Of a stretch of DNA of 34,016 bases, positions 1 through 9,418 are shown piece after piece. Below the pieces are notes generated by a model, which saw nothing but the letters and a program-made list of their open reading frames with translations, made no database searches and was not told the DNA's origin. Source of the DNA: Candidatus Ornithomonoglobus merdipullorum (GTDB lineage: Bacteria; Bacillota; Clostridia; UBA1381); assembly GCA_018714695.1 (NCBI GenBank), contig DVNB01000040.1:1-34016 (forward strand). Direction: 5' to 3'. Position numbers and translations under genes: made by a program. How positions within the stretch are numbered: the first letter of the stretch is position 1; the number at the start of each line of letters is the position of its first letter.

Positions 1-162
1 GTATTTATGCGGGATATCCGATATTAAATCTTCGGCAAATTACGTAAAAAAAAACTTAAAATGAGTAAAGAACAGACAAAATATATGGTAAATATATAAA
101 TTTTACGTATAATTTAAGCGCATTGAACAAAAAAAAGAAATAATTTTATTCAAATTATAGTC

Positions 163-191
163 TTTACTCACAAAGTAATTTGTGTTATAAT
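163..191 (+). promoter_or_regulatory. Putative sigma-A promoter of the glgBCD operon
   Basis: TTTACT (163-168) lies 17 bp before a perfect TATAAT (186-191). Transcription would start near 198 and give a leader of about 120 nt before the glgB start at 319. The leader holds short self-complementary stretches (for example CGCTG/CAGCG near 251-271) and a T6 run near 232, but no riboswitch I recognise. The -35 match is only moderate. The rest of 1-318 is AT-rich and shows no gene. Confidence 0.6.
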
Positions 192-318
192 TGTTATAGA
201 ATAATCTTGGTGTCGTGTTGCCGACGTGCGTTTTTTCACTTTTTCGGAAAGGCGCTGCGGCAATGTACAGCGTTTGCTGCGCGGCGTTTTGATCGGGATT
301 AATAGTGAGGTGAAGTTG

Positions 319-2232
319 ATGGAAGACAAAAAAGAAGTATTGGGGATCAGTGATTTCCAGACATATTTGTTCAATTCCGGCGACAATTTCAGATCGTACG
401 AGCTGCTCGGCGTTCACCGTATAAAAGACGGAGGCCGCGAGGGCTGGCGCTTTGCGGTATGGGCACCTAATGCGCAGGCGGTGAAGATCGCCTGTGATTC
501 CAACGGGTGGACGGGCAACGGCAAGGAGCTTTCAAAGTACGGCAAGACCGGGATCTGGTACGGATTTTTCACGGATTTTAGCAAGGGAGATCTGTACAAA
601 TATGCGATAACCGCTCCGGACGGAACGGTATATATGCGTTCGGATCCGTACGCGTTCCGCTGTGAGATGCGGCCGGGGACTGCGTCCGAGGTATACGAAT
701 GTTCGAATTTTAGGTGGAGTGACAAAGGCTGGCTCACAAAAAGGGCAAAGAAGGACAATGTCCATAAGCCTATGAATATATATGAGTGTCATGCCGGCTC
801 TTGGAGGATCCACGAGGATGGAAGCTTTTATAATTATGATGAGCTTGCGGACGAGCTGATACCGTATCTCAAGGATATGGGCTATACGCATCTTGAGCTT
901 ATGCCGCTCACGGAGTATCCGTTCGACGGCTCTTGGGGATATCAGGTAACTGGTTACTTTGCCGCTACATCGCGCTACGGCACACCGGAACAGCTGAAAA
1001 GCTTCGTTAATAAGTGCCACAAAGCCGGAATAGCCGTTATCATGGACTGGGTACCGGCGCATTTTCCGCGTGACGCTCACGGTTTGAGACTGTTCGACGG
1101 TACTGCCTGCTACGAGTATGCCGACTGGAGAGAAGGCGAGCACAAGGATTGGGGAACGATGGTGTTTGACTTTGCGAAGGGTGAGGTCATCTCGTTTTTG
1201 TCGTCGTCGGCGCATTTCTGGGCAGAGGAATACCATATGGACGGACTGAGGGTTGACGCCGTGTCGTCCATGCTTTACCGCGATTATTCCAGAAGAGACG
1301 GAGAGTGGGTCGCGAACAAGTACGGCGGCAACGGAAATCTTGAGGCGGTAGATCTGCTGAGGAAGATAAACAAGATAATGGGCGTTGAATCGCCCGGATT
1401 TATAATGATCGCCGAGGAGTCGACCGCATGGCCGCTTGTTACGGCTCCGCCGGAAAATGATGGACTCGGATTCAACTTCAAATGGAACATGGGATGGATG
1501 AACGATACTTTAAGATACGTTTCGATGGATCCGTATTTCAGAAGGGATAATCATTCGCTTCTGACGTTCCTCATGATGTACGCTTATTCGGAGAATTTTA
1601 TACTCCCCCTCTCGCATGACGAGGTCGTGCACGGAAAGAAATCTCTGATAGATAAAATGTACGGTACGTACGAGGAAAAGTTCGCGGCATACAAGACTTT
1701 TCTTACGTATTTTATGACGATGCCGGGCAAAAAACTAATGTTTATGGGAGGTGAAATAGGTCAATTCCTTGAATGGCGTTATGACGATCAGCTTGAATGG
1801 AATGTTCTTGATCTTGAGCCGCACAAAAAGCTCCATGATTATATAAGAACACTCAATCATCTCTATGTTGAAAGCAAGGCGCTTTGGGAGCTTGAGCAGA
1901 GCTGGGACGGCTTCAGATGGATAAACGAGGCCGACAACGAGAACTCGGTGGTTTCTTATATAAGGAGGGGAAAGAGACCGGCGGAGCTGCTCGTTATCGC
2001 CGCAAACTTTACGCCATGCGACAGATTGGGCTATAAGCTCGGTGTTCCGTATGAGGGTGAGTACGAAGTCATACTTCATTCGAATTCAACGGAATTCGGC
2101 GGCAGCAGGAAAATAAATAAGATGGTGTATCATACCCAGAAACTGCAGTTCAGCGATATGGATTACACATTGTCTGTGCCTATCGACGGAAATTCTGCGA
2201 TGATTTTAAAAAGAAAAATTGTAAAGAAATAA
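319..2232 (+). CDS. glgB: 1,4-alpha-glucan branching enzyme GlgB
   Basis: GlgB cuts alpha-1,4 chains and transfers the piece to an alpha-1,6 position, making glycogen branches in the cytoplasm. The protein is 637 aa, the usual length. An N-terminal CBM48-like beta domain is followed by a GH13 barrel with all four signature regions: DWVPAHF; DGLRVDAVSSMLY with nucleophile D313; IAEESTAWP with acid/base E366; and LPLSHDEVVHGK with D434. A C-terminal beta domain ends in MILKRK. I chose ATG 319 because GAGGTG lies just upstream and MEDKKEVLG starts a normal GlgB; the frame is open back to 226, but those 31 codons look like leader. It is first in an operon, 27 bp before glgC. Confidence 0.97.
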   Translation: MEDKKEVLGISDFQTYLFNSGDNFRSYELLGVHRIKDGGREGWRFAVWAPNAQAVKIACDSNGWTGNGKELSKYGKTGIWYGFFTDFSKGDLYKYAITAPDGTVYMRSDPYAFRCEMRPGTASEVYECSNFRWSDKGWLTKRAKKDNVHKPMNIYECHAGSWRIHEDGSFYNYDELADELIPYLKDMGYTHLELMPLTEYPFDGSWGYQVTGYFAATSRYGTPEQLKSFVNKCHKAGIAVIMDWVPAHFPRDAHGLRLFDGTACYEYADWREGEHKDWGTMVFDFAKGEVISFLSSSAHFWAEEYHMDGLRVDAVSSMLYRDYSRRDGEWVANKYGGNGNLEAVDLLRKINKIMGVESPGFIMIAEESTAWPLVTAPPENDGLGFNFKWNMGWMNDTLRYVSMDPYFRRDNHSLLTFLMMYAYSENFILPLSHDEVVHGKKSLIDKMYGTYEEKFAAYKTFLTYFMTMPGKKLMFMGGEIGQFLEWRYDDQLEWNVLDLEPHKKLHDYIRTLNHLYVESKALWELEQSWDGFRWINEADNENSVVSYIRRGKRPAELLVIAANFTPCDRLGYKLGVPYEGEYEVILHSNSTEFGGSRKINKMVYHTQKLQFSDMDYTLSVPIDGNSAMILKRKIVKK

Positions 2233-2259
2233 TTAATTGATTTAGGAGATGATTATATT

Positions 2260-3468
2260 ATGGTATCAAAAAACTGTGTAGCTATGATACTGGCAGGGGG
2301 ACAGGGTTCGAGACTTGGAGCTCTTACCAAGAATGTTGCCAAGCCGGCGGTGCCGTTCGGCGGCAAATACAGGATTATAGACTTCCCTCTTTCAAACTGT
2401 GTTCATTCCGGAATAGATACCGTTGGTGTGCTTACTCAGTATGAGCCGCTCGAGCTCAACACGTATATAGGCAACGGTAATCCGTGGGATCTCGACCGTT
2501 CGCACGGCGGCGCTTACGTGCTTCCGCCCTATCAGAGCGGTGATACGGGAGAATGGTATAAGGGTACAGCAAACGCTATATACCAGAATCTCGGTTTCCT
2601 TGAGGGCTTCAATCCGAAAAACGTTCTGATCCTTTCGGGAGATCACATATATAAGATGCACTATGGTGAGATGCTGAAGGCTCATATCGAGTCCGGCGCT
2701 TCCGCGACCATTGCCGTAATGCCGGTTCCGTGGGAGGAAGCGAGCAGATTCGGAATAATGAATACCGATGAAGAGGGACAGATCGTTGAATTCGAGGAAA
2801 AGCCTGCAGAGCCTAAGAGCAACCTTGCTTCGATGGGTATATACATATTTAAATACGAGACCTTGAAGAAGTACCTCACCGATGACGAAAGAGATGCGAG
2901 CTCGTCAAACGACTTCGGAAAGAACATAATACCGAAGATGCTTGCCGACGGCGAGAAGATGATGTCATACAGATTTGAGGGCTATTGGAAGGACGTAGGT
3001 ACGATACAGTCTCTCTGGGAGGCAAATATGGATCTTATAGACGATCCTCCGAAATTCGACTTGAATGACAGGAGCTGGGTCATCTATTCGAGAAATTATG
3101 CGCTTATGCCTCACTACATGGGTGAGACCGCGCAGATAACAAGATCCACCGTTACAGAGGGCTGCACGATCGACGGAAAGATAGAGCACTCAGTGATATT
3201 CAGCGCGGTAACGGTCGGCAAGGGTGCGGTTATAAGGGATTCGGTAGTAATGCCCGGCGCGGTTATAGGCGACGGAGCGGTTGTAGAGAAGTCGGTCATA
3301 GGTTCCGGCGCGGTTATAGGCGCGAATGCGAAGATAGGAGTGAACCACGAGTCGGAGGATAATCCGTATAAGTCGAAGTACTGCACTCACGGAATAGTTC
3401 TGATAGAGGGCGGAGCAGTTGTTGAAGACGGAGCTGACATATTAAAGGGATCCATGTACCAGGCGTGA
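2260..3468 (+). CDS. glgC: Glucose-1-phosphate adenylyltransferase GlgC (ADP-glucose pyrophosphorylase)
   Basis: GlgC makes ADP-glucose and pyrophosphate from ATP and glucose-1-phosphate, the committed step of bacterial glycogen synthesis. The 402-aa protein opens with the nucleotidyltransferase signature [11 protein letters not shown] and [20 protein letters not shown]. It keeps [22 protein letters not shown], the sugar-phosphate loop around EFEEKP, and EGYWKDVGT. The last 110 residues or so are hexapeptide repeats of a left-handed beta-helix (repeated [10 protein letters not shown]-like units). AGGAG at 2244-2248 supports ATG 2260. It sits 27 bp after glgB and 47 bp before glgD. In Firmicutes GlgC usually works as a heteromer with GlgD, which fits this order. 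Confidence 0.97.
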   Translation: MVSKNCVAMILAGGQGSRLGALTKNVAKPAVPFGGKYRIIDFPLSNCVHSGIDTVGVLTQYEPLELNTYIGNGNPWDLDRSHGGAYVLPPYQSGDTGEWYKGTANAIYQNLGFLEGFNPKNVLILSGDHIYKMHYGEMLKAHIESGASATIAVMPVPWEEASRFGIMNTDEEGQIVEFEEKPAEPKSNLASMGIYIFKYETLKKYLTDDERDASSSNDFGKNIIPKMLADGEKMMSYRFEGYWKDVGTIQSLWEANMDLIDDPPKFDLNDRSWVIYSRNYALMPHYMGETAQITRSTVTEGCTIDGKIEHSVIFSAVTVGKGAVIRDSVVMPGAVIGDGAVVEKSVIGSGAVIGANAKIGVNHESEDNPYKSKYCTHGIVLIEGGAVVEDGADILKGSMYQA

Positions 3469-3515
3469 TGAGAGTCCCTCTCTGAATTTAGTTATTGAAA
3501 GGAATGAATTGAATT

Positions 3516-4634
3516 ATGAGACATGATACAATGGGTATTATCCTTACGGGAGATGAGAAAATAGCGCCGTTGACCGATATAAGAGCGAACAGTGCTGTGC
3601 CTATTGCGGGAAGATACAGGATCATAGATTTTGTGTTATCAAATATGGTCAATGCGGGAATAGTTAATGTGGGTGTTGCCACCGAGTCGAACTACTCATC
3701 GCTTATGGATCATATAAGATCGGGTAAGCCGTGGGATCTTGACAGGAAGAAGCAGGGCCTTAACATCCTCCCGCCGAACCTTGAGAAGCAGCAGTTCGGA
3801 CTTATAAAAGGAAATATCGACCTTCTCGCCGGCATCAGCGATTACATACACAGGAGCAACCAGACCTATGTTATTCTGTCACTCGGGAATATGGTTTACA
3901 ATATGGATTTCAATGCGGTATTGGATGCGCATATAGAAAAGCAGGCTGATATAACGGCTGTTTACAAGAACCTCAAAGGAGTTCCCGAGAGCGATCTGAC
4001 TCATTACACTTTGCTTGAGCTCGATGAGGAGAACAGAGTAAAGGATGTTGAGGTACAGCCGTATTATCCCAAGACAACAAATGCGAGCATGGAAATATAT
4101 GTTATGGAGAAGGCTCTTCTTGAAAGCATAGTAGACGAGTGCTCGGCAAGGGGCGACGTTGATTTTGTAAAGGACGCGATCATAAAGAAGATGGGCGGAA
4201 TGCGCATATTCGGCTATGAATTCGAGGGCAAGTGCTACAAGATAGATTCAATGAAATCGTACTACAAGACGAGCATGGATTTCCTGAATGCCGACTACCG
4301 CAAGGAGCTCTTTAATCCGGAGCGTCCGATCTATACAAAGACGAAGGATCAGAGTCCGACAAAGTACGGGGATGAGGCTGTATGCACAAACAGCTTCATA
4401 TCCGACGGATGCGTTATAGAGGGAACGGTAATAAACTCGATACTCTCAAGAGGCGTAAAGATCGCAAAGGGAGCCGTTGTTCAGAATTCCATCATAATGC
4501 AGGACAGCGTTATAGAGGAAGGCGTTGAGCTCAATCACGTCGTATTTGACAAGGAAGTCTGCATAACGAGCGGAAGAAAGCTGATAGGACAGGAGAGCTA
4601 TCCGCTTGCTATAGCAAAGGGAACAAAGATCTGA
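3516..4634 (+). CDS. glgD: GlgD, non-catalytic regulatory partner of GlgC
   Basis: GlgD is the Firmicute paralogue of GlgC that lacks catalytic motifs and modulates the GlgC/GlgD heteromer. The 372-aa protein keeps the fold (RYRIIDFVLSNMVNAGI, PWDLDR, a C-terminal beta-helix) but the N-terminal loop is degenerate: MGIILTGDEKIAPLTDIR replaces the glycine-rich GGQGSRL type, and SLGNMVYNMDF replaces SGDHIYKM. It has the typical YYPKTTNASMEIY stretch. A GAAAGGA site near 3498-3504 precedes ATG 3516. It is the last gene before a GC-rich palindrome and a terminator, so glgBCD probably forms one transcript. Confidence 0.93.
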   Translation: MRHDTMGIILTGDEKIAPLTDIRANSAVPIAGRYRIIDFVLSNMVNAGIVNVGVATESNYSSLMDHIRSGKPWDLDRKKQGLNILPPNLEKQQFGLIKGNIDLLAGISDYIHRSNQTYVILSLGNMVYNMDFNAVLDAHIEKQADITAVYKNLKGVPESDLTHYTLLELDEENRVKDVEVQPYYPKTTNASMEIYVMEKALLESIVDECSARGDVDFVKDAIIKKMGGMRIFGYEFEGKCYKIDSMKSYYKTSMDFLNADYRKELFNPERPIYTKTKDQSPTKYGDEAVCTNSFISDGCVIEGTVINSILSRGVKIAKGAVVQNSIIMQDSVIEEGVELNHVVFDKEVCITSGRKLIGQESYPLAIAKGTKI

Positions 4635-4654
4635 TAAAACAGTGCCGGCGAAAG

Positions 4655-4699
4655 CGGAGAAACCGCGGCTGCAGTCATGGGCAGCCGCGGAGGTCTCCG
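4655..4699. repeat. GC-rich inverted repeat after glgD
   Basis: CGGAGA (4655-4660) and CCGCGGCTGC (4663-4672) pair with GCAGCCGCGG (4681-4690) and TCTCCG (4694-4699). The long hairpin has an 8-nt loop and a small asymmetric internal loop. Flanking bases (GCCGGCGAAAG before, TTTGGCGGGC after) extend the symmetry loosely. No T-run follows directly, so it is probably a 3' mRNA-protecting hairpin or part of a two-stage terminator with 4714-4742. Confidence 0.75.
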
Positions 4700-4713
4700 T
4701 TTGGCGGGCTGTG

Positions 4714-4742
4714 ATATTATGTATTTTACATAATATTTTTTT
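4714..4742 (+). terminator. Intrinsic terminator after glgBCD
   Basis: A perfect 10-bp AT-rich stem, ATATTATGTA (4714-4723) with TACATAATAT (4727-4736), has a 3-nt loop and runs into a T-tract of seven (4736-4742). The stem is weak in GC, so termination may depend on the GC-rich hairpin just before it. Confidence 0.65.
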
Positions 4743-4789
4743 GACGTAAAGGCAATAAACAGTCAAAACAACCGTTTTTTGCAATTTAA

Positions 4790-4818
4790 TTGACAAAGAG
4801 CGAAAAACATAGTAAAAT
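4790..4818 (+). promoter_or_regulatory. Sigma-A promoter of glgA-glgP
   Basis: A perfect TTGACA (4790-4795), a 17-bp spacer and TAAAAT (4813-4818) lie 47 bp before the glgA start. With the terminator upstream, this makes glgA-glgP a second transcription unit separate from glgBCD. Confidence 0.85.
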
Positions 4819-4865
4819 AAAATTGTAAGCATAACGGCAGATTTTCCGGGAAAGGAATTTAGAAG

Positions 4866-6686
4866 ATGAAGGTATTATTCGCAACCTCAGAGTGTGCTCC
4901 GTTTGTGAAGACGGGTGGTTTGGGAGACGTAGCCGGCTCTCTGCCGCAGGCGCTCAGAGAAAAAAATGTTGACGCGAGAGTTGTGCTCCCGCTCTACAAT
5001 TGTATACCGCAGCAGTACAAGGATCAGATGAGATATATAGACCATATATATATCGATATGGCGTGGCGTAAACAGTACTGCGGTATATTTGAATTGGAAT
5101 TCAACAACTGTATATATTATTTTATAGACAATAAGTTTTATTTTAACGGTGATAAGCCGTATGACTATATTCATCTTGACTGCGAGAAATTCATATTCTT
5201 CTCAAAGGCAGTGTTGTCTATTCTTCCGACGATAGGTTTCAGACCTGATGTTATAAACTGCAACGATTGGCAGACAGGCCCTATCCCGGTATTTCTGGAC
5301 ACATTCCAGGACAACCCGTTCTTCAGAGGTATCAAGACCGTTATAACCATTCACAATCTTAAGTTCCAGGGACGCTGGGATTTTAAAGGCATCAAGGATG
5401 CGATGGGCATTTCGGATTATTATTTCACTCCGGACAAGATGGAGTATTACAAGGATGCCAATCTGTTAAAGGGCGGCATGGTATATGCCAATAAGATATC
5501 CACGGTTTCGAACACATATGCCGATGAGATAACGACTCCGCAGTACGGAGAGGGTCTTGACTCGCTCCTGCGTGCAAGACGCGGTGATCTTGTCGGGATA
5601 GTAAACGGTATATCATACGATGACTGGAACCCGTCAAAGGACGGTTTTATAACAAAGAAATATAACACAAGAACAATAAAGGCAGGCAAGGCCGCGAACA
5701 AGGCGCAGCTTCAGCGCGAGATGAGTCTGCCGGAGGATCCGGATAAGATGCTGATAGGTATAGTGTCTCGTCTTACGGATCAGAAGGGCTTTGACCTCAT
5801 AGCGTATAAGCTTGAGGACCTCTGCAACGGCGGCGCACAGATAGTTGTTTTGGGAACCGGGGAAGAGCAGTATGAGAACCTGTTCAGACATTATTCATGG
5901 AAGTATCCGGATAGGTTTGCCGCGCGCATAACATATTCGAATGAGCTTTCGCATAAGATATATGCGGGATGCGATGCGTTTTTGATGCCGTCGGCATTTG
6001 AGCCGTGCGGTCTGTCGCAGCTCATATCGATGCATTACGGAACTGTTCCGATCGTCCGCGAGACCGGCGGACTTAAGGATACGGTAATACCGTATAACAA
6101 ATACACCGGCGAGGGAACGGGATTCACGTTTGCAAATTACAACGCGGACGATATGATCCAGTGTGTATGGCGGTCTATGGATGTTTATTATAACAACAAG
6201 GATGCATGGTACTCGATCGCCAGACACGGTATGGATGCGGATTACTCATGGGGCGTGTCGGCTGAAAAATATATAGATATGTACTGTGAGCTCACCGGAC
6301 TTGAGAGACCGTCTTCCGGGGATATAAAAAAAAACAGTAAACCCGAGTGGGATCTAGAAAACTTGCCTGATTTCGCCGAGCGTATCCGCGGAGATTTCGC
6401 GAATTCGGAAAGCGCTCTTGAGCAGCTGGCGGCAGAACGAGGCGTGATAGAGGTGCCCGATCCGTTCGGCGGCGACGGTCCCGAGGCGGATCCTCGCGAG
6501 GTGAAAAAGCCGGCTAAAAAAACGGCAAAGAGTACAAGATCGAAAAAGACGGGGACCGCGGCGTCAAAGAGCAGGACAACGAAGCCAAAGGCAAATGTCG
6601 GTGATGCTGTGGAAAGACTTGAAAAGGCAGTTTCGGCAACGACAAAAACAGCTAAAAAGACCACGAAAAGGACAAAAAAGTCCTGA
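4866..6686 (+). CDS. glgA: Glycogen synthase GlgA with a lysine-rich C-terminal tail
   Basis: GlgA (family GT5) adds glucose from ADP-glucose to the non-reducing end of glycogen. The N-terminal ADP-glucose loop KTGGLGDVAGSLP, TPQYGEGLDSLLRAR, SRLTDQKGFDLI and the catalytic-site stretch EPCGLSQLISMHYGTVPI with RETGGLKDT are all present. The catalytic core ends near residue 480 (MYCELTGLERP), the normal length of the family. About 125 further residues follow: an acidic/polar linker (481-545), then from about 546 a stretch dominated by Lys, Ala, Thr, Ser and Arg (KKPAKKTAKSTRSKK and similar to the stop) that resembles histone-H1-like tails. The codons match the rest of the gene and no frameshift is visible. 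AAAGGAA precedes ATG 4866. Confidence 0.95.
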   Translation: MKVLFATSECAPFVKTGGLGDVAGSLPQALREKNVDARVVLPLYNCIPQQYKDQMRYIDHIYIDMAWRKQYCGIFELEFNNCIYYFIDNKFYFNGDKPYDYIHLDCEKFIFFSKAVLSILPTIGFRPDVINCNDWQTGPIPVFLDTFQDNPFFRGIKTVITIHNLKFQGRWDFKGIKDAMGISDYYFTPDKMEYYKDANLLKGGMVYANKISTVSNTYADEITTPQYGEGLDSLLRARRGDLVGIVNGISYDDWNPSKDGFITKKYNTRTIKAGKAANKAQLQREMSLPEDPDKMLIGIVSRLTDQKGFDLIAYKLEDLCNGGAQIVVLGTGEEQYENLFRHYSWKYPDRFAARITYSNELSHKIYAGCDAFLMPSAFEPCGLSQLISMHYGTVPIVRETGGLKDTVIPYNKYTGEGTGFTFANYNADDMIQCVWRSMDVYYNNKDAWYSIARHGMDADYSWGVSAEKYIDMYCELTGLERPSSGDIKKNSKPEWDLENLPDFAERIRGDFANSESALEQLAAERGVIEVPDPFGGDGPEADPREVKKPAKKTAKSTRSKKTGTAASKSRTTKPKANVGDAVERLEKAVSATTKTAKKTTKRTKKS

Positions 6687-6760
6687 GGTCTTGAACATAC
6701 AAATCGGCAGCAGCCGATAAAAAAATCCGTGTTAACGGAAACTAAGGAGAGTATAAAAGC

Positions 6761-9232
6761 ATGGCAGTAAAAACAACCAAGAAGCTCACTCCTCAGCAGG
6801 AGGCGCTTAAAAGCGACATCATAGGAAAAGTAAACAGACATTTCGGAAAGATCCTTGAGGAAGCTACACCGCATATGATATATGCGGCATGCGCGCTTAC
6901 CGTACGAGACAGAATCATGGAAAAATGGGCTGTTTCGCATCAGGAAGTAAAAAAAGAGGGATCAAAGAAGCTGTATTATTTGTCCTTTGAATTCCTTATG
7001 GGAAGACTCCTTTGCACGAATATACTGAACCTTATGCAGACCGAGGATTATAAGGCGGTTCTTGAGGATCTCGGGTATTCGCTTGAAGAGGTGGCGGAGC
7101 TTGAAAATGATGCAGGTCTCGGAAACGGCGGACTGGGACGTCTTGCGGCGTGTTTCATAGATTCGCTCACGACGCTTGATCTTCCGGCGTACGGATGCAC
7201 ACTCAGATATGAGTATGGCCTGTTCAGGCAGAAGATCGTTGACGGATATCAGACGGAGCTCCCGGATTCATGGCTGGAGTACGGAAATGCATGGGAAGTA
7301 GCGCGTCCCGAGGAGGCTGTGAAGGTCACATTCGGCGGCGATGTTCACACGACCTGGGAAAACGGATCGATGAAGATCAGCTACAGCAATGAGAGATCGG
7401 TTATAGCTATGCCGTATGATGTTCCGTTATGCGGATATGACTCAAAGGTCGTAAACAAGCTCAGGCTCTGGAGCGCAAAATCAGCGACCGATTTTGATAT
7501 GCGCGCATTCAATCAGGGTGATTATGTAAGAGCTATGGAGGAAAAAGAGCTTGCGGAGGTCATCTCCAAGGTTCTTTATCCCGAGGATAATCATACAGAG
7601 GGAAAGGAGCTGCGCTTAAAGCAGCAGTATTTCCTTGTTTCGGCAACACTGCAGTGGATACTCAAGGAATTTGAGATGAGAAACGGAGAGGATTGGGATC
7701 TGCTTCCCGAGAAGGTCGTTATCCACATAAACGATACTCATCCTACCATGGCTATCCCGGAGATGATGCGTCTGCTTATGGACGAAAAGGGACTCGGCTG
7801 GGATGAAGCATGGGAGATCGTTACGCATGTGTTTGCGTATACGAACCATACGGTAATGAGCGAGGCGCTTGAGAAATGGCCGCAGGATATGTTCAGAAGG
7901 ATCCTTCCGAGACTGTACATGATCCTTGAGGAGATGAACAGACGTCTTATGGAAAGGCTCGAGGCGTCCTATCCCGGAGACAGCGCAAAGCACAGATACA
8001 TGGCTATACTTGCCGACAATCAGGTATCGATGGCTAATACATGTCTTGCAAGCTGCTTTGCTGTAAACGGTGTATCGAAGCTTCACACGGATATCCTTAA
8101 GAATGATATATTCAAGGATTATTATCTGATGGATAAGGACAGATTCCATGCCATAACAAACGGTATAACGTTCAGAAGATGGATAGCAAACTGCAATCCG
8201 GCGCTTACAAAGCTTATAGACGATACTATAGGAGAGGGCTGGCTCAAGGATGCCGACAAGCTTTCCAAGCTTGCCGACTATGCCGAGGATCCGGTGTTCC
8301 AGAAGAAGTTTGACGCGATAAAGAATGCGAATAAGAAGATGGTGGCGGACTATATCCTTGAACACAACGGCATCAAGGTAGATCCCAATTCTATCTTTGA
8401 CATACAGTGTAAGAGACTGCATGAGTATAAGCGCCAGATGATGAATGTTCTGCATATATTGGCGGAGTATAACAGGATACTCAGTGACAAGGCATACGCG
8501 GAAAGCTATTATCCGAAGACGTATATCTTCGGCGCCAAGGCTGCGCCGGGTTACAAGAGAGCAAAGCTTATCATCAAGCTTATCAACTCTGTGGGTGAGC
8601 TTATCAATAATGACGAGCGCATAAATGATAAGATAAAGGTCGTATTTGTGGAGAACTACGGTGTATCGATCGCTGAAAAGCTCGTAACTGCGGCGGATGT
8701 TTCGGAGCAGATCTCAACTGCCGGAAAAGAGGCATCCGGAACAGGAAACATGAAGTTTATGCTTAACGGCGCGGTTACGGTAGGGACCATGGACGGTGCG
8801 AATGTTGAAATGTATGAGCAGGTAGGCGATGACAACATCTATATATTCGGACTGCGTTCGGATGAGGTCGCTGCAAGAGAGCGCATACCCGGCGGAGACG
8901 AGGTAAAGAATATCTATGCCACGAACGCTGTGCTGCGTCACGCACTTGAGCAGCTTATAGACGGAAGCATCGTTCCAGAGAATACAAATCTGTTCATGGA
9001 TCTGTATAACACACTTCTTTTCGGAGATTACGGATATCCGGATACCTACATGGTCCTCAGAGATTTTGAGGATTATATGAAGACTCAGGAACAGATATCC
9101 AAGGATTATCAGGACAGATCAAAGTGGATCGCTAAACAGATCATGAATACTGCAATGTCGGGATATTTCTCGAGTGACAGAACTATTCGCGAGTATAACG
9201 ATCAGATCTGGCATCTGGAGCCTATCAAATAA
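6761..9232 (+). CDS. glgP: Glycogen/alpha-glucan phosphorylase GlgP
   Basis: GlgP releases glucose-1-phosphate from glycogen chains by phosphorolysis with pyridoxal phosphate as cofactor. The 823-aa length is standard for GT35. Recognisable stretches include YLSFEFLMGRLL near the N-terminus, GNGGLGRLAACF, INDTHPTMAIPEMMR, FDIQCKRLHEYKRQ and the cofactor site EASGTGNMKF, where K665 should carry PLP. AAGGAGA (6746-6752) precedes ATG 6761. The gene follows glgA by 74 bp without a clear promoter or terminator; the gap has only two short hairpins (ATCGGC/GCCGAT at 6703-6718 and TCCGT/ACGGA at 6726-6739). Co-transcription with glgA puts glycogen synthesis and breakdown under one promoter. Confidence 0.97.
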   Translation: MAVKTTKKLTPQQEALKSDIIGKVNRHFGKILEEATPHMIYAACALTVRDRIMEKWAVSHQEVKKEGSKKLYYLSFEFLMGRLLCTNILNLMQTEDYKAVLEDLGYSLEEVAELENDAGLGNGGLGRLAACFIDSLTTLDLPAYGCTLRYEYGLFRQKIVDGYQTELPDSWLEYGNAWEVARPEEAVKVTFGGDVHTTWENGSMKISYSNERSVIAMPYDVPLCGYDSKVVNKLRLWSAKSATDFDMRAFNQGDYVRAMEEKELAEVISKVLYPEDNHTEGKELRLKQQYFLVSATLQWILKEFEMRNGEDWDLLPEKVVIHINDTHPTMAIPEMMRLLMDEKGLGWDEAWEIVTHVFAYTNHTVMSEALEKWPQDMFRRILPRLYMILEEMNRRLMERLEASYPGDSAKHRYMAILADNQVSMANTCLASCFAVNGVSKLHTDILKNDIFKDYYLMDKDRFHAITNGITFRRWIANCNPALTKLIDDTIGEGWLKDADKLSKLADYAEDPVFQKKFDAIKNANKKMVADYILEHNGIKVDPNSIFDIQCKRLHEYKRQMMNVLHILAEYNRILSDKAYAESYYPKTYIFGAKAAPGYKRAKLIIKLINSVGELINNDERINDKIKVVFVENYGVSIAEKLVTAADVSEQISTAGKEASGTGNMKFMLNGAVTVGTMDGANVEMYEQVGDDNIYIFGLRSDEVAARERIPGGDEVKNIYATNAVLRHALEQLIDGSIVPENTNLFMDLYNTLLFGDYGYPDTYMVLRDFEDYMKTQEQISKDYQDRSKWIAKQIMNTAMSGYFSSDRTIREYNDQIWHLEPIK

Positions 9233-9274
9233 TCTGCTGTAAGATAGATTTAACAAGCAATAATGAGATCAAGA

Positions 9275-9338
9275 CCTATAAGGCGGGGGGTTCCGCCTTA
9301 TAGGCCGATAAATCCCGGCGTATTGTTGGGATTTTTTT
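9275..9338 (+). terminator. Double hairpin terminator after glgP
   Basis: A perfect 12-bp stem CCTATAAGGCGG (9275-9286) / CCGCCTTATAGG (9293-9304) is followed by a second hairpin AATCCC (9311-9316) / GGGATT (9328-9333) that ends in a T-run (9332-9338). The second is a typical intrinsic terminator; the first probably protects the 3' end. Confidence 0.85.
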
Positions 9339-9418
9339 GCGGTCAAGCGGATCCGGCTCTGTTATTTGCATATAGCAGCCGTAGATGCTGATCGGAAATA
9401 TGAAGTCAAGGAGGAATT

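Noticed and set aside
108-113. A TATAAT box in the left edge region considered as a second glgB promoter
   Set aside because: No acceptable -35 element lies 16-18 bp upstream, and the pair at 163-191 fits better.
7616-8455. Long open frame on the minus strand inside glgP
   Set aside because: Its translation has no family pattern and it lies wholly antisense to a well-conserved enzyme; it is a by-product of codon bias.
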